DNA of 64,000 bases from Prevotella sp. (GTDB taxonomy: Bacteria; Bacteroidota; Bacteroidia; Bacteroidales; Bacteroidaceae): contig JAFUEP010000042.1 of NCBI GenBank assembly GCA_017470345.1, positions 1 through 64,000 on the forward strand, written 5' to 3'. The position numbers and the translations under genes are program-made. Shown here piece by piece: positions 62,583-64,000 of this stretch. Below the pieces are notes generated by a model that did no database searches, was not told the origin of the DNA, and saw only the letters and a list, made by a program, of their open reading frames with translations. Each line of letters begins with the position of its first letter. Position 1 is the stretch's first letter.

Positions 62583-63605
62583 ATGAATAATGTATTTGTT
62601 TATGTTGAGATAGAAGGTACGCAGGTACAGGAAGTATCTCAGGAGCTGTTGACCAAGGGTCGCAAGCTCGCCAATGAACTGGGCGTAGAGCTCCACGCCG
62701 TGGTGGCCGGTACGGGCATCAAGGATAAAGTGGAGGATCAGATTCTGCCTTACGGCGTCGACAAGCTCTTCGTCTTCGATGGCGAAGGCCTCTTCCCCTA
62801 TACTTCAGCTCCCCACACGGACATCCTCGTCAACCTCTTCAAGGAGGAGCAGCCGCAGATTTGCCTCATGGGCGCTACGGTGATAGGTCGTGACCTCGGT
62901 CCCCGCGTCAGTTCGTCGCTGACCTCTGGCCTCACCGCTGACTGCACGGAGCTGGAGATTGGCCCGTATGACGACGCCAAGAGCGGCAAGCACTACGACC
63001 AGCTGCTCTATCAGATCCGTCCCGCTTTTGGTGGCAACATCGTGGCTACGATTGTCAATCCTGACCATCGTCCGCAGATGGCTACCGTCCGCTCGGGCGT
63101 CATGCAGAAGGCCCTCTACGAGGGTGACTGCAAGAAGGAAGTGGTCTATCCCGAGATCAGCAAGTATGTCTCCCCCGAGGCCTTCGTCGTGAAGGTGCTC
63201 GACCACCACGTGGAGGCTGCCAAGCACAACCTGAAGGGTGCTCCCATCGTGGTTGCTGGCGGTTACGGCATGGGCTGCAAGGAGAACTTCGACATGCTCT
63301 TCCAGCTCGCTAAGGTGCTCCATGGTGAGGTGGGCGGAAGCCGCGCCGCCGTCGATGCAGGCTGGCTCGACCACGACCGTCAGATTGGTCAGACGGGCGT
63401 CACCGTTCATCCGAAGGTTTACATCGCCTGCGGCATCTCTGGTCAGATTCAGCACATTGCCGGTATGCAGGATTCGGGCATCATCATCTCTATCAACAGC
63501 GATCCCGATGCGCCCATCAACAAGATCGCTGACTATGTCATTGTTGGTACTGTTGAAGAGGTAGTTCCCAAGCTCATTAAGTATTATAAGCAGAACTCTA
63601 AATAG
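62583..63605 (+). CDS. etfA: Electron transfer flavoprotein alpha subunit
   Basis: The 340-residue FAD-binding subunit has an N-terminal alpha/beta domain and the C-terminal FAD site: GGYGMGCKENFDML, GGSRAAVDAGWLDHDRQIGQ in parts, and the end motif YIACGISGQIQHIAGMQDSG (about 280-299). It is 6 bp after etfB. The stop TAG shares its last base with a GTG start of the next small frame. Confidence 0.95.
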   Translation: MNNVFVYVEIEGTQVQEVSQELLTKGRKLANELGVELHAVVAGTGIKDKVEDQILPYGVDKLFVFDGEGLFPYTSAPHTDILVNLFKEEQPQICLMGATVIGRDLGPRVSSSLTSGLTADCTELEIGPYDDAKSGKHYDQLLYQIRPAFGGNIVATIVNPDHRPQMATVRSGVMQKALYEGDCKKEVVYPEISKYVSPEAFVVKVLDHHVEAAKHNLKGAPIVVAGGYGMGCKENFDMLFQLAKVLHGEVGGSRAAVDAGWLDHDRQIGQTGVTVHPKVYIACGISGQIQHIAGMQDSGIIISINSDPDAPINKIADYVIVGTVEEVVPKLIKYYKQNSK

Positions 63606-63787
63606 TGCAATACATAGAAAGTCTTCTGAAGATTTTACTTTACGTCTTTGCTTTTATTGCTTTCGTCTGCATCTTTTTCTTTTGGGACAGCGACAGAGCC
63701 GTAATGCAATGTTTAGGAGTATTTCTTGTTACATTAATATTATATATCATAGTAAAAAGAATAAATAACAATGGCAAACTATTATAG
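63605..63787 (+). CDS. Small membrane protein between etfA and the acyl-CoA dehydrogenase
   Basis: The 60-residue frame starts with GTG, sharing one base with the etfA stop. It has two hydrophobic helices (LLKILLYVFAFIAFVCIFFF and CLGVFLVTLILYIIV) with a WDSDR turn between them and a polar end (KRINNNGKLL). It overlaps the next gene start by 17 bp. It is AT-rich beside GC-richer neighbours. I know no homologue. It could help dock the Etf system to the membrane, but this is only a guess from position. Confidence 0.55.
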   Translation: MQYIESLLKILLYVFAFIAFVCIFFFWDSDRAVMQCLGVFLVTLILYIIVKRINNNGKLL

Positions 63788-64000
63788 CGATCATCCTGAG
63801 ATCGGGTTCTACCTGAACCATCCCCTCATGGCTCGTATTGTCGAGCTGAAAGAGAAAGGCTTCGCTGATGCGAAAGAATATGACTATGCTCCCGTTGACC
63901 TGGGCGATGCCATCGAGAACTACAAGCAGATTCTCGACATCACGGGCGACATTGCTGCCAACATCATCGCGCCTAACTCCGAGAGCGTGGACCTGGAAGG
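63771..64000 (+). CDS. Acyl-CoA dehydrogenase, N-terminal part (runs off the window)
   Basis: The first 76 codons read MANYYSDHPEIGFYLNHPLM, then EYDYAPVDLGDAIENYKQIL and GDIAANIIAPNSESVDLEG. This is the start of Bacteroidetes acyl-CoA dehydrogenases that follow etfBA. The flavin-dependent enzyme would pass electrons from acyl-CoA to EtfAB. Catalytic residues lie beyond the window, so the substrate length class cannot be told. Confidence 0.85.
   Translation, partial: MANYYSDHPEIGFYLNHPLMARIVELKEKGFADAKEYDYAPVDLGDAIENYKQILDITGDIAANIIAPNSESVDLE

Overview
The window comes from a Bacteroidales chromosome, most likely Prevotellaceae. The evidence is the promoter type (TAnnTTTG at -7, TTTG at -33, 19-20 bp apart, seen upstream of many genes), the weak use of Shine-Dalgarno sites, the Rnf complex, the Nudix-type arabinose regulator, the C-terminally extended S16, the short B12-dependent MetH and several small families I know only from Bacteroidetes (DUF3256, DUF3822, DUF4296, DUF4332). 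No rRNA, tRNA, CRISPR array, transposase or prophage was seen.

Layout. 380-8151 (minus): DMP19 protein, smpB, metH, a HAD phosphatase, a GHL10 hydrolase and ettA. 8457-21779 (plus): an L-arabinose region with galM lipoprotein, a four-helix-bundle gene inside a hairpin, an SSS transporter, Nudix AraR, araD, araA, a ribulokinase and a terminator, followed by an AGCS symporter, a GH51 arabinofuranosidase and transketolase. Arabinose would be released by GH51, mutarotated by GalM, imported by the SSS carrier, converted by AraA, AraB and AraD to xylulose-5-phosphate, and passed to transketolase. 22171-24669: a small acidic lipoprotein, rpsP, a GT2 and rhaM. 24754-31370 (minus): galE and rnfAEGDCB with a RseC-like gene. 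31493-41869 (plus): a ClC channel, fmt, a 37-residue protein, rpe, ridA, queC, mazG, rnz, a small sorting-tail-like protein, an L,D-transpeptidase, an ECF sigma factor with a likely anti-sigma partner, and a helical periplasmic protein. 41983-50279 (minus): ileS, a DksA-like gene, lspA, DUF4296, a small protein, a NupG-like MFS carrier, a DUF151 nuclease, rsmE and a truncated DUF3256 gene. 50546-61324: a BASS transporter, a DUF4332 protein, a RecD-like helicase, DUF3822, rsmD, a cardiolipin synthase, queE, queD, dnaG and a two-domain SGNH esterase. 61704-64000 (plus): etfB, etfA, a tiny membrane protein and the start of an acyl-CoA dehydrogenase.

The strongest unexplained signals are non-coding. 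First, four intergenic loci carry arrays with an exact 22-bp period: a 14-bp quasi-palindromic core (AAAGGACCGCTTTG or its reverse complement and variants) followed by an 8-bp spacer that differs in every unit. Second, a four-helix-bundle gene fits exactly between two 41-bp inverted arms built of short AT-rich tandem repeats and ending in CTGCGC. A gene-less hairpin of the same design with CTGCGC near its apex lies 1.8 kb away and includes the start codon of araR. Other points of interest are the GxHH signature in IleS, the MetH without a reactivation domain, the amber codon in DUF3256, and a long overlap between the DUF4296 lipoprotein gene and the small gene after it.
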